A program made the translations under genes and the position numbers. Below the pieces are notes generated by a model. It saw only the letters and a program-made list of their open reading frames with translations, was not told where the DNA came from and did not search any database. Below, one piece after another: positions 21,677-32,082 of a DNA stretch of 64,000 nucleotides. How positions within the stretch are numbered: position 1 is the stretch's first letter; every line of letters starts with the position of its first letter. The stretch is from Acidimicrobiia bacterium (GTDB taxonomy: Bacteria > Actinomycetota > Acidimicrobiia > IMCC26256 > JAOSJM01), in NCBI GenBank assembly GCA_027494165.1, contig JAOSJM010000001.1, positions 992,001 through 1,056,000 on the forward strand, given 5' to 3'.

Positions 21677-22592
21677 GCGTCGACCGCAGCGCGCTGGACG
21701 CGCTCGAGCCGGGCCCGCCGCCCACCGGGCGGGGCCCGTGGCGGGCCGTGGCCCGGCGCTTCGCCCGCGACCGCGCCGCCCTCGCCGGAGCTGCCGTGCT
21801 CGCGGTGCTGGTCGTGGCGTGCACGGCCGGCGCGCTCCTCGCCCCGAGCCCGACCGACCAGGACCTGGCCCTCGGCGCGAGCGGGCCGTCGGCCGACCAC
21901 TGGTTCGGCACCGACCGCCTCGGGCGCGACATGCTCGCCCGCGTGCTGCACGGGGGCCGGGTGTCGCTGCGGATCGGGCTGGGGGTCGCCGTGCTCTCTG
22001 GCGCGCTCGGCACCGCGGTCGGGCTGGTGGCCGGGTACCGGCGCGGCCGGCTCGACGCCCTCCTCATGCGGGCCACCGACCTCTGGCTGGCCCTGCCCGC
22101 CCTCCCGTTCCTCGCCGTCGCCGTCTCGATCGGCGAGGTGGGACCGGTCGACCTCACCGGCGTGACCGGCATGGTCCTCGTCCTCTCGCTGCTGCTGTGG
22201 AGCTCGATCGCCCGGGTGGTACGGGGGTGGTGCTGTCGCTGCGGGAGCGGGGGTTCGTGGAGGCGGCCCGGGCCGTCGGCGCCTCGGGCCCCCGGGTGAT
22301 GCTGCGCCACCTGCTGCCCCACGCGACCGGCCCGATCGTCGTGCACGCCACCCTCATGGTCGCCACGGCCGTGATGGCCGAGGCGGCCCTGTCGTTCCTC
22401 GGCTTCGGGATCCAGCCGCCCACGGCGAGCTGGGGCAACCTGCTGCCGGCGTCGGTCTCGGCCCTGGAGACGACCTGGTGGCTCGTGGTCTTCCCGGGGC
22501 TGGCCATCTTCCTGACCGTCCTGGCGGTCAACCTGGTCGGCGAGGGCCTGCGCGAGGCCCTCGATCCGCGCGCCGGGCGGCGGTCACGATGA
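21673..22592 (+). CDS. ABC transporter permease, DppC/OppC type (one frame break)
   Basis: Second permease subunit. It opens with a cytoplasmic segment and a membrane helix, then the OppC-type HWFGTDRLGRDMLARVLHG motif near residues 75-93. The EAA loop (FVEAARAVGASGPRVMLRH) and the C-terminal helices with LSFLGFGIQPPTASWGN follow. One G is missing from the run at 22223-22227. Adding it gives ARVVRGVVLSLRERGF and a protein of about 306 residues. GTG start and ATGA end overlap the neighbours, so the operon is tightly coupled. Confidence 0.93.
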
Positions 22593-23657
22593 GCACGGTG
22601 GACCCGACCACCGAGGAGATCCCGTGGCCGACCCGGGGCGCCCAGCCCCGGCTGCTCGAGGTCGAGGACCTCGCGGTCGAGTACGCCACCGACGACGGGC
22701 CGCTCTGGGCGCTCGACGGCGTCGGCCTCACCGTGAAGGTCGGCGAGACCGTCGCGCTGGTGGGGGAGTCGGGTTCGGGGAAGACGACCCTGGCCCTGGC
22801 CGTGCTGGGGCTGCTCGACCCCGCGGGGGCACGGATCGCGGCGGGCGACGTGCGCTTCGACGGGCGGTCCCTCGTCGGGTTGTCCGAGCGGGAGTACCGG
22901 CGGCTGCGCGGCGGCGACCTGGCCATGGTGTTCCAGGACCCGTTCGCGGCGCTCCACCCGATGCGGCCCGTCGGCGAGCAGGTCGGCGAGGCCATGCGGC
23001 TCCACGGGGTCGGGCGCCGCGAGGCCCGGCGGCGGGCCGTCGCGCTCCTCGAGGACGTGGGGATCCCCGACGCGGCCCGGCGGGCCGGGGACCACCCGCA
23101 CCGGCTCTCGGGTGGGATGTGCCAGCGGGTGGCCATCGCCATGGCCGTCGCCAACCGCCCGCGGCTGCTCGTGGCCGACGAGCCGACGAGCGCCCTCGAC
23201 GTGACCGTCCAGGCCCAGGTGCTCGACCTGCTGGCCCGGGCCCGGGCCGACACCGGCGCGGCCCTCCTGCTCGTGACCCACGACCTCGCCGTGGTCGCGG
23301 CGATCGCGGACCGGGTGGTGGTGCTCTACGCCGGCCGGGTGGTCGAGGAGGGGGCGGTCGGCGCCGTGCTCGGGTCCCCCGCCACCCCTACACCGCAGGG
23401 CTGCTCGCCGCGCTGCCGGGGCGGGGCGAGCCGGCGGGCCGGCTCCAGGCGATCCCCGGCGCCCCGCCCGCACCGGGGTCCGTCCGGCGGGGCTGCCCGT
23501 TCGCCCCCGCTGCCCCTGGGTCGAGGAGCGGTGCCGGCTCGAGGTGCCGGTGCTCCGGGCGGTCGGGGAGGGAGGGCCCGGCGGGGGCTCGGGGCACCGC
23601 TCGGCGTGCCTGCGGGCCGGGGAGCTCGGCGCCCGGATGGTGGAGGTGGAGCGGTGA
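22589..23657 (+). CDS. ABC transporter ATP-binding protein, DppD/OppD type (two frame breaks)
   Basis: First ATPase of the importer. Walker A is GESGSGKTT near residue 60, the Q-loop is VFQDPFAALHP, the signature is LSGGMCQRV near residue 170, Walker B is LLVADEPTSALD, and the switch histidine is in LLVTHDLAVV. The C-terminal oligopeptide extension (RHPYTAGLL, GCPFAPRCPW) appears only after adding one C to each of the runs 23376-23380 and 23504-23508. With both corrected the protein has about 356 residues and ends in a GTGA overlap with the next ATPase. Confidence 0.92.
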
Positions 23658-24748
23658 GCGCCGCCGCGGTGGGCGTCGCGCCCGGGGACCCGGCCGCTGC
23701 TCTGCGCCGAGGGCGTCGTGAAGCACTTCCCGGCCGGCGCCGGGCCGTTCGGGTCGGAGCGCCGCGGGCTGGTCCGGGCCGTCGACGGGGTCGACCTGGC
23801 CGTCGGGGCGGGGGAGACCGTCGGCGTGGTGGGGGAGTCGGGCTGCGGGAAGTCCACCCTCGCCCGTCTGCTCGTCGGTCTCCTGGAGCCGACCGCCGGC
23901 GTCGTCCGGTTCGAGGGCCGCGACCTCGCCGGCCTGTCGCGCCGGGAGCGCCGGGAGGTGCGGCGGCGCGTCCAGATCGTCCTCCAGGACCCGGCCGGTG
24001 CCCTCGACCCGCGCATGACGGTCGGGGCCAGCGTGGCGGAGCCGCTGCGGGTCCACGGCGAGCGCCGGAAGGTGGTGGCCGAGCGGGTGCCCGTCGCCCT
24101 CGGGGCCGTGGGGCTCGACCCGGGCCTGGCCCGCCGCTACCCCCAGGAGCTCTCGGGCGGCCAGCGCCAGCGGGTCGCGATCGCCCGGGCGCTCGTCCTC
24201 GCCCCCCGGGTCGTCGTGCTCGACGAGCCGGTATCGGCGCTCGACGCGTCGGTCCGGGCCGAGGTGGTGAACCTCCTCGCCGACCTGCGCGACCGGCTGG
24301 GGCTGGCCTGCGTGGTCGTGTCGCACGACCTGCCGGTGGTGCGGCACCTGGCCGACCGGGTCGCCGTGATGTACCTGGGGAGGGTCGTGGAGGAGGGTCC
24401 GGCCGGCGAGGTGCTCGACCGGCCCCGCCACCCCTACACCGCGGCGCTCGTGTCGGCGGCGCCCGTCCCCGACCCGGCCGCCGAGCGGGCCCGCGAGCGC
24501 ATCGTGCTCGCCGGCGACCCGCCCAGCCCGGTGGCGCCGCCGTCGGGCTGCCGGTTCCGGACCCGGTGCTGGCTGGCCCGGGAGCGGTGCGCCGAGGAGG
24601 AGCCGGCGCTGGAGCTGCGGGCGGGGCCGCACCCCGTCGCCTGCCACTTCGCGGGTGGCGACGAGACCTGGCGGTCGGGTCCGGTCGCGGTGGTGGGGGG
24701 AGGGGTCGTCGGAGCCGCCCGGGTAGCCGGGTCGTCGCCCCGGCCTGA
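23654..24748 (+). CDS. ABC transporter ATP-binding protein, DppF/OppF type (frame break near start)
   Basis: Second ATPase of the importer. Walker A is GESGCGKST, the Q-loop is VLQDPAGALDP, the signature is LSGGQRQRV, Walker B is VVVLDEPVSALD, and H-loop is VVVSHDLPVV. The C-terminal GCRFRTRCW motif is the cysteine-containing oligopeptide extension. Near the start, one extra G in the run 23684-23687 separates the GTG at 23654 from the main frame. The 3' end is uncertain. The main frame runs on without a stop past the expected terminus near HPVACHFAGG. Stops in the other frames at 24726 and 24748 are likelier true ends. Confidence 0.88.
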   Translation: MSAAAVGVAPGDPAAALRRGRREALPGRRRAVRVGAPRAGPGRRRGRPGRRGGGDRRRGGGVGLREVHPRPSARRSPGADRRRRPVRGPRPRRPVAPGAPGGAAARPDRPPGPGRCPRPAHDGRGQRGGAAAGPRRAPEGGGRAGARRPRGRGARPGPGPPLPPGALGRPAPAGRDRPGARPRPPGRRARRAGIGARRVGPGRGGEPPRRPARPAGAGLRGRVARPAGGAAPGRPGRRDVPGEGRGGGSGRRGARPAPPPLHRGARVGGARPRPGRRAGPRAHRARRRPAQPGGAAVGLPVPDPVLAGPGAVRRGGAGAGAAGGAAPRRLPLRGWRRDLAVGSGRGGGGRGRRSRPGSRVVAPA

Positions 24749-24787
24749 GCGCGTCCCGGGGTGCGCCCGCTCGGTCGGCGAGGGCGG

Positions 24788-25533
24788 TCAGGGAGCCTCG
24801 TGGAGGCCGACGTTGCCGGCGCTGGAGCGGGCCCGGATGCTGCGGGTGGCGGCGGGGTCGGTGCGGATCGCCAGCTCGGTGCGCCCCGCCGAGGTCCCGG
24901 CGTCGACCCGGTACGGGCCGGAGCGTGACGGCACCCTCACCACGACCGTGCCGGCGCTCGAGGTGGCGTCGACCTCCTCGGGCTCGGTCTCGAAGGCCAG
25001 CTCGACCTTGCCCGCGCTGGACCGGGCGTGGACCCGGGGGCAGCGCAGGCCGCGGCCCTCGATGCGCCCGGCGCTCGACGTGAGGCGGAGGCCGGGCCCT
25101 CGACGTCGACGGCGACCACCTTCCCCGCGCTGGAGGTCAGCTCGAGCTCGCCGCGCACCGACCCGGCCCGCACCTCGCCCGCGCTGCTGCGGGCCGCCAC
25201 GGACGTGCCGGGCGGCACCCGGAGGCGGTAGTCGACCCGGGCCCACAGCAGGGGGAAGGAGGGCCGGTGGGGGCGCAGCCGGAGGGTGGTGCCGTCGAGC
25301 TCGCGGACCGTGGGGCTCGGGTCGAGGAGCCCGAACCACGGCTGCCGGATCCGCTCGTCGACGTGGACGGCGTCGTCGGGGCTCGGCCCGATCTCGATCC
25401 GGCCGGCCGGGGTGTGGGCCTCGACCCGGGCGACCGGGTGGAAGCGGTCGGAGGCCGTGGTCGTCCGGCGGGTGAGGACCGCGAGGAGGGGCAGCGCGAC
25501 GAGGACGGCGAGGACGACGATCAGGATCAGCAT
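24788..25533 (-). CDS. DUF4097-like repeat protein, membrane-anchored (one frame break)
   Basis: A hydrophobic N-terminal segment (LILIVVLAVLVALPLLAV) should anchor the protein. The rest is a run of short beta repeats centred on SSAG followed by x-V or x-I, seen at least six times (SSAGEV, SSAGKV, SSAGRI, SSAGKV, SSAGTV, SSAGNV). This is the pattern of DUF4097 or putative-adhesin beta-helices, whose function is not established. The frame breaks at the G run 25094-25096. One added base restores the repeat register exactly, giving about 248 residues. It lies 11 bp after the RNA methyltransferase and converges on the ABC operon. Confidence 0.8.
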
Positions 25534-25544
25534 CGCCCCCGACG

Positions 25545-26392
25545 CTACTGCGGCGCGGGCGGCTGGTCCGAGGTGGACCGTCCCGGCCCGAGGTGGTGGA
25601 AGGCGACGGCGGCCGCGCTGGCGACGTTGAGCGAGTCGACGCCGCGCTGCATGGGGATGCGGAGCCGGATGTCGGCCGTCGCCAGCACCTCGGGGGTGAG
25701 CCCGGGTCCCTCGGCGCCGAGGAGGAGGGCGACGCGGTCGTCGGGGCCGGGGCGGAAGGCGGCGAGGGGCGTGGCCGACGGGTCGGGGGTGAGGGCGGCG
25801 AGGGTGAACCCGGCGCTCCGCACCCGGTCGAGGGCCTGCGGCCAGGGTTCGAGGCGGGTGAACGGGACGGTGAGCACGTGGCCGACCGAGACCCGGACGC
25901 AGCGCCGGTAGAACGGGTCGGCGCAGCGGGGGCCGAGGAGGAGGGCGTCGAGGCCCAGCCCGGCGGCGTTGCGGAAGATCACGCCGAGGTTCTCGTGGTC
26001 GTTGAGCTCCTCGAGGACCGCGACCCGGGTGGCCGTGGCGAGGAGATCGTCGGGGTCGGGGAGGGGAACCGGTCGGCGGCCGCCACCGCGCCCCGGTGGA
26101 GGTCGAAGCCGACGACCCGGCGGAGCAGGGCCGGCGGGGCGACGTAGACGGGGGCGGCGAGCGGGTCGAGCACGTCGGCGAGGGCGGCGTGCTGGTGGGG
26201 GGTGACGAGGACGGAGCGGACCCGGCACGGGGAGGTGAGGAGGCGGCGGATCACGAGGGCGCTCTCGGCGACGAAGAAGCCGTCGCCCTCCTCGACCCGG
26301 CGGCGCAGGTCGGGGTCGGAGAGGTCGACGTAGTCGCCGACCCGGGGGTCGGCGGGGTCGTCGATGGTGACGGGCTCGCCCACGCCGGCCAT
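25545..26392 (-). CDS. TrmH/SpoU-family RNA 2'-O-methyltransferase (one frame break)
   Basis: A SPOUT methyltransferase acting on rRNA or tRNA. The N-terminal part (residues ~10-95) is the SpoU substrate-binding domain, with FFVAESALVIRRLL. The catalytic domain has LNDHENLGVIFRNAAGLGLD (motif 1 with N and R), LLLGAEGPGL (motif 2) and the C-terminal IPMQRGVDSLNVASAAAV (motif 3). One base is missing from the G run 26063-26066. Restoring it gives DRFPLPDPDDLLA and about 282 residues. It is transcribed away from the tRNA-Leu gene and towards the DUF4097-like gene. Confidence 0.93.
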
Positions 26393-26555
26393 GGTGCCAG
26401 CCCTCCGCGCCTGCGGGTCGGCGTGGGGAGGGCGGGCCCGGCGGCCGGTGCCCGGTCCCGGCCGGGTCGGGGGCGTCCCGGGTCGCGGGGGAGCGTGACG
26501 GCTCCGTTAGAATGCGGATCCGCACCGGCCCCGGGGCCTCCCCGCCGGTGCGCAC

Positions 26556-28105
<1,550 letters not shown>

Positions 28106-28143
28106 GCCGCCCTCCTCCAGAAGAGTTTTCGGGGTGCCGAAGC

Positions 28144-28582
28144 CTACCGCGAGCCATCGAGCGCGGCCGGCTCGATATGTGGCCGTCGGCGGACGAATCT
28201 GGGAGTCAGGTGTTGCGCGGCCTCTGGCGACGGAAGATTGGCGACGTGGTCTGCGGCGCTGGGCATGGGCGGGGTCACGTGCGTGTAGAACTCCCGGGTG
28301 ATGTGATGCTCCCCTCGAGCGTCGGTGGCCGCTGGTCGGCAGCCACTCGTCGACGAGGAAGTCGCGCACGGTGAGCCGCTCGGGGCGCACCCAGGTGCCG
28401 TTGGACATGGCGGCGACCGCCTCGACCCTCGCGGCCTCGGCTTCGCGGCGGGTGGCGAACCCACCCTTGGAGATCTGGCGGCGCCTCCCGGCGCCGTCGG
28501 TGACATAGGCGTAGTAGGTCCAGGTCGCTCCGCGCTTGCGGACGTTGTTGCGGCTCGCGGCTATCGCTGCCTCCCACGGCAG
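28144..28582 (-). pseudogene. tyrosine recombinase/integrase remnant, internally deleted
   Basis: Two pieces of a phage-type integrase lie back to back. Bases ~28582-28350 encode the N-terminal arm-binding and start of the core-binding domain: SRNNVRKRGATWTYYAYV, QISKGGFATRREAEAA, SNGTWVRPERLTVRDFL. After a frame change, bases ~28320-28144 encode the extreme C-terminus, ITREFYTHVTPPMPSAADHV, which carries the catalytic tyrosine. The whole catalytic core with its two arginines and HxxR is missing. It cannot be active. Its presence next to tRNA-Leu supports site-specific entry of this island. Confidence 0.8.
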
Positions 28583-29345
28583 TCGATCCGAAGGGCGCGA
28601 CCGCGCCAGTCGGAGAGCTGGGAGGCCGGCGTTCCCTGTCGACGAGGGCCGGCGCTCCGGCGAGTGCCGCCGAGCGGAACCGGAATGCGCACATCGTCGC
28701 GCCGAACACGAGTGAGAGCCAGGACCATGCCGAGGCGGCCCGCGGGGTCTCCCTCACGACCCGAGCTCGGCAACGCCGGGCGACGGTCACGAACTGACCT
28801 CGGAACGGCAGGTCCGGCGCGCACACACTTACAGGTTTCCCTTCGGGCAACCTGCTGGGCCTCCGCCGCGCATCCCGGTCACGCGATTCCTGAGGGAGAC
28901 CGCGCCCCCGGCGCGGGGATCGTGAGGCGCGGCCTGACAGGTCACGGCGCTCGGACGAGGCGGCGCAACGGGGTTGCAGGTCCGTGATGCCGCCCTGTGC
29001 TGCCGCGTGCGTTCGCGTGCGCGGGCGGGAGGCCGCACCTCCCGCCGGACCTCCCGCGCGGCATCCCGCTGAACATCCCGGGGGCCTGGCAGGTGGTGTC
29101 GAGGGGACCGGTCACGTCGAGATGTCACTGGTCGTCGCTATCCTCGCCCGGGACGTTCCCGTGTCGTCGGACACGAAGGGTCGGCGCTGCGCCGGCCTGC
29201 TCTCGAGCAGCAGCACGAGGAACGTCGGGCCGCTCCACCGGCTCCGCGCACGTCCCGGTGCCGGGTCCGCGAGCGTCGCTCGGTGCTGCCATACCTTTGG
29301 TGTCCATGAGCGAGTGGCGCTGCCGGGCGCCGGAGTGCACTAGTA
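28583..29345. other. gene-poor stretch between integrase remnant and methyltransferase
   Basis: About 760 bases with no reading frame I can support on either strand. It probably holds decayed island DNA and the promoter of the downstream methyltransferase at its right end. Confidence 0.5.
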
Positions 29346-29361
29346 TCGAACAGGTGTTCGT
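29346..29361. promoter_or_regulatory. LexA-type SOS box before the adenine methyltransferase
   Basis: TCGAACAGGTGTTCGT matches the actinobacterial LexA consensus TCGAAC-N4-GTTCGA in 11 of 12 defined bases. The inner CGAAC/GTTCG arms are perfectly symmetric. It begins 21 bp before the GTG at 29367, and a TAGTAT that could be a -10 box overlaps its left edge. LexA bound here would block transcription until DNA damage. Confidence 0.7.
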
Positions 29362-29366
29362 AAAGG

Positions 29367-31092
29367 GTGGACTCTGTGTCTCAGGCTCGCCAGCTCCCGT
29401 TGATCGAGGCCGCAATGACCCTCGTTGACGTTGCCCGGGACCCCGGGGCCGGCTACGGAGAGGTCTTCACCCGCCGATGGGTTGTCGATCTCATCCTCGA
29501 TCTTGTCGGCTACACGCCCGAGAAGGATCTCGGAGCTCAGACGCTGATCGAGCCGTCATGCGGGATCGGTGCGTTCCTCGTGCCGATCGTGCAGCGGCTC
29601 GTCGAGTCGAGCGAGGCTCATGGTCGCGACCTCCGCTCGCTGTCCTCGGCCGTGAGAGCCTTCGATCTGCTTGAGGCCAACGCGGAACGGGCGCGCAAGG
29701 CCCTCGTGGAGCTGCTGACGGACCGTGGGGTCGGGCGGGGTGAGGCCGAGGCGTTGGTGGGGGAGTGGGTCACGACCGGTGACTTCCTGCTTCACCCGCA
29801 CGATCCGCTGAGCGCTGACTACGTCGTGGGGAATCCGCCGTACATCAGGCTGGAGAACGTGTCCCGTCGAACGATGGACGCCTACCGTCGGGTCTGTCCG
29901 ACGATGCGCGGACGAGCCGACATCTACGTCGGGTTCATCGAGCGGGGACTCGATGTGCTCAAGCCCGGTGGGGCGCTCTCGTTCATCTGCGCTGACCGTT
30001 GGATGCGGAATCAGTACGGCGCCGACCTTCGCGCGCTGATCACGTCCGCGTACTCGGTCGAGGCCGTCATCGCGATGCACGACGTCGACGCGTTCGAGGA
30101 CGACGTCTCCGCGTACCCGGCCGTCGTCGTGCTCCGCAACGGTCGCCAGGGCAAGGCCGCCGTGGTCGATGCCAACGGCTCGTTCAAAGAGCCACAGGCG
30201 CGCCGGCTGTCGTCCTGGGTTCGGGGTGGCCGCAAGCCGTCGATCGGCGACGGATCCTTCGAGGCCACCCGCGTCGATGGATGGTTCGAGGGCCGCGACC
30301 TGTGGCCGGCCGGCTCGCCGGCCAACCTGGCGCTGCTGGCCGATCTCGAAGCTCGCTTCCCGTCACTGGAGGACGAGTCGACCGGGACCGTGGTTGGCAT
30401 CGGCCTCGCGAGCGGGTGCGACGAGGTGTACCTGACGAGAGATCCCGATGCGGTGGAACCGGATCGGCTACTTCCGATGCTGGAGTCTTGCGACATCGCG
30501 AGCGGCGCCGTCACGTGGTCGGGGACGCGGCTCATCAATCCCTGGGACGACGATGGGCTGGTCGATCTCGCCGAGTACCCGAGGTTGCGGGCGTACTTCG
30601 GCGCGAACGAGGGGCGACTCCGAGGACGCTTCGTCGCCCGGCGTCGTCCGGATGCCTGGTACCGGACCATCGACAGGGTGAACCCCGGGCGCTCGCCGAG
30701 CGGCCGAAACTGCTGCTGCCGGACTTGAAGGCGACGGCACACCCGGTGCTCGACGAGGGCGGGTACTACCGCACCACAACCTCTACTTCGTCGTCTCCGA
30801 TGCCTGGGATCTCGAAGTGCTCGGCGGGCTGCTCCTGTCGGACTTCGCAAACCTGTTCGTCGGCGCCTACTGCGTGAAGATGCGCGGCGGCTGCTATCGC
30901 TTCCAAGCTCAGTACCTCCGGCGCATCCGGGTGCCTGAACCGACGACACTGAGCGCGGCTGATCGGCGGCGGCTGACCAGGGCGTTCGGCGACCGAGACG
31001 TCGAGATGGCGACGGCAGGCTGCCATGCGGCTCTATGGCGTGGACGAGTTGCCGCGATCACCTCGGTGATTGCTGCAAGGCTCATGGAGTGA
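29367..31092 (+). CDS. N6-adenine DNA methyltransferase of a restriction-modification locus (several frame breaks)
   Basis: SAM motif I is LIEPSCGIGAFLVP near residue 58 and the catalytic motif IV is NPPYIR near residue 155, the Eco57I/N6-adenine class. A target-recognition-like C-terminal half follows (LLLPDLKATAHPVL, FANLFVGAYCVKMRGG). Frames change near 30690 and 30770 and again near 31018, each repaired by one base, and would give about 570 residues. The last segment then reads MRLYGVDELP with a stop at 31069; unrepaired it ends at 31092. An SOS box precedes it, and the broken nuclease gene overlaps or follows directly. Whether the breaks are errors or decay is unclear here. Confidence 0.85.
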
Positions 31093-31609
31093 CCTCCACC
31101 GCCAAGCCTCGGACGCCCTACGTCGTCAAGAGCAAGACTCTGTCGAAGAACCCGGCGTGCGCCTCTCAGGGACATGCTCACCGAGGCTCACGAGCAGGAT
31201 CCGAAGAGCTGGCTCAACGTCGAGGACCCGTTCCTCCGTGCGATGGAGAAGTTCGACAGCTTCGTGGCCGATGGCACGGCGGACCAGGGTGCACGCCGAA
31301 ACGGCAAGGGCGAGTTCTTCAACGACCTCCTTGCGATGGTCCTCAGCAACTGCTCGGGCCTGGACCTCGTGAGTCGTCCCGGAGTTCCTGGCCTGATCTT
31401 CCCCAAGCACAACCTCGACATCACCTACCCGGGCGGGAAGGACGTGGTCATCGAGTTCCTGCTGGAGGCGAAGACGATCGGCACCCCTAAGCACCCGGCA
31501 ATACGTCGCAGGCAAACCCGCTGGGTCGACCGGGGCAAGTCCGACCTTCGGCGCGTGAAGGAAGCAGGGGTTCAAGACCATCGACCTGAAGGCGGGTACG
31601 GCAGGCTGA
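31089..31609 (+). pseudogene. PD-(D/E)XK restriction endonuclease-like gene, broken and short
   Basis: A GTG overlapping the methyltransferase end starts TSTAKPRTPYVVKSKTLSKN. After indels the frame resumes with MLTEAHEQDPKSWLNVEDPF. A nuclease core is visible: LDITYPGGKDVVIEFLLEAK, where D and the later E-A-K fit PD-(D/E)XK spacing. At least four indels, some outside homopolymers, are needed to read through to VKEAGFKTIDLKA. The sequence then stops early at 31607-31609. It was probably the cognate endonuclease of the adjacent methyltransferase and now looks inactive. I cannot name the family. Confidence 0.6.
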
Positions 31610-31711
31610 TGGCGGCTCACGGTCGGAGCCCGTCAGGTGGTCCGTCGGGGGACGTGACGTGAGCGACAATCGGGAAGTGCCGGGACCACTTCGTATCGCA
31701 GGAACGATGAC

Positions 31712-32076
31712 GTGACCGACCAGGGCGAACAGCGCTTCGCCGAGTTCGATCGGCTCCTCTCGGATTGGGGGTGATCGGCCAGCAGCTGGCCGCGGTGGTG
31801 CCGCAGGTGGCGTTCGGCCGGCTGACGGCGGTCCTCCCGGGCGCGAGCACCCTCCAGGTCGAGGGGTCGTTCAACGAGGACTGGCTCAGGGTCCTGCGGA
31901 TCCATCGGGTCCTCGACGAGAGCGGTGCCGTGCTCTTCGATGCCGCCGAGAGCCACGACCGCCGGGCGGTGGAGGAGGCCATCGACGAGGTGAACACGGA
32001 GTACCTCGACCTGCTCATGGACCTGACCGGCGACGCCTACATGGGCTCCCACGAGATCACCACGGACCGGGCCTGA
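31712..32076 (+). CDS. small uncharacterised protein (one frame break)
   Basis: From the GTG at 31712 the product would start TDQGEQRFAEFDRLLSDWG. One G is missing from the run 31767-31771; with it the frame continues as VIGQQLAAVVPQ to a 121-residue protein. It is soluble, acidic at the C-terminus (VNTEYLDLLMDLTGD) and has no motif I recognise. It ends 6 bp from the 3' end of the convergent helicase gene. Base composition is more host-like than the neighbouring methyltransferase region. It may be a partner of the nuclease-helicase or unrelated cargo. Confidence 0.55.
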
Positions 32077-32082
32077 GCGAGC

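Noticed and set aside
24749..25475. Continuation of the OppF-type frame beyond its expected end
   Set aside because: It runs antisense through the DUF4097-like gene. The family C-terminus ends near 24660, so a nearby stop in another frame is likelier.
31560..31580. GGGGTTCAAG match to the tRNA-Leu T loop, as a possible att site
   Set aside because: Only ten bases match, with no flanking tRNA sequence. It is part of the broken nuclease gene and expected by chance.
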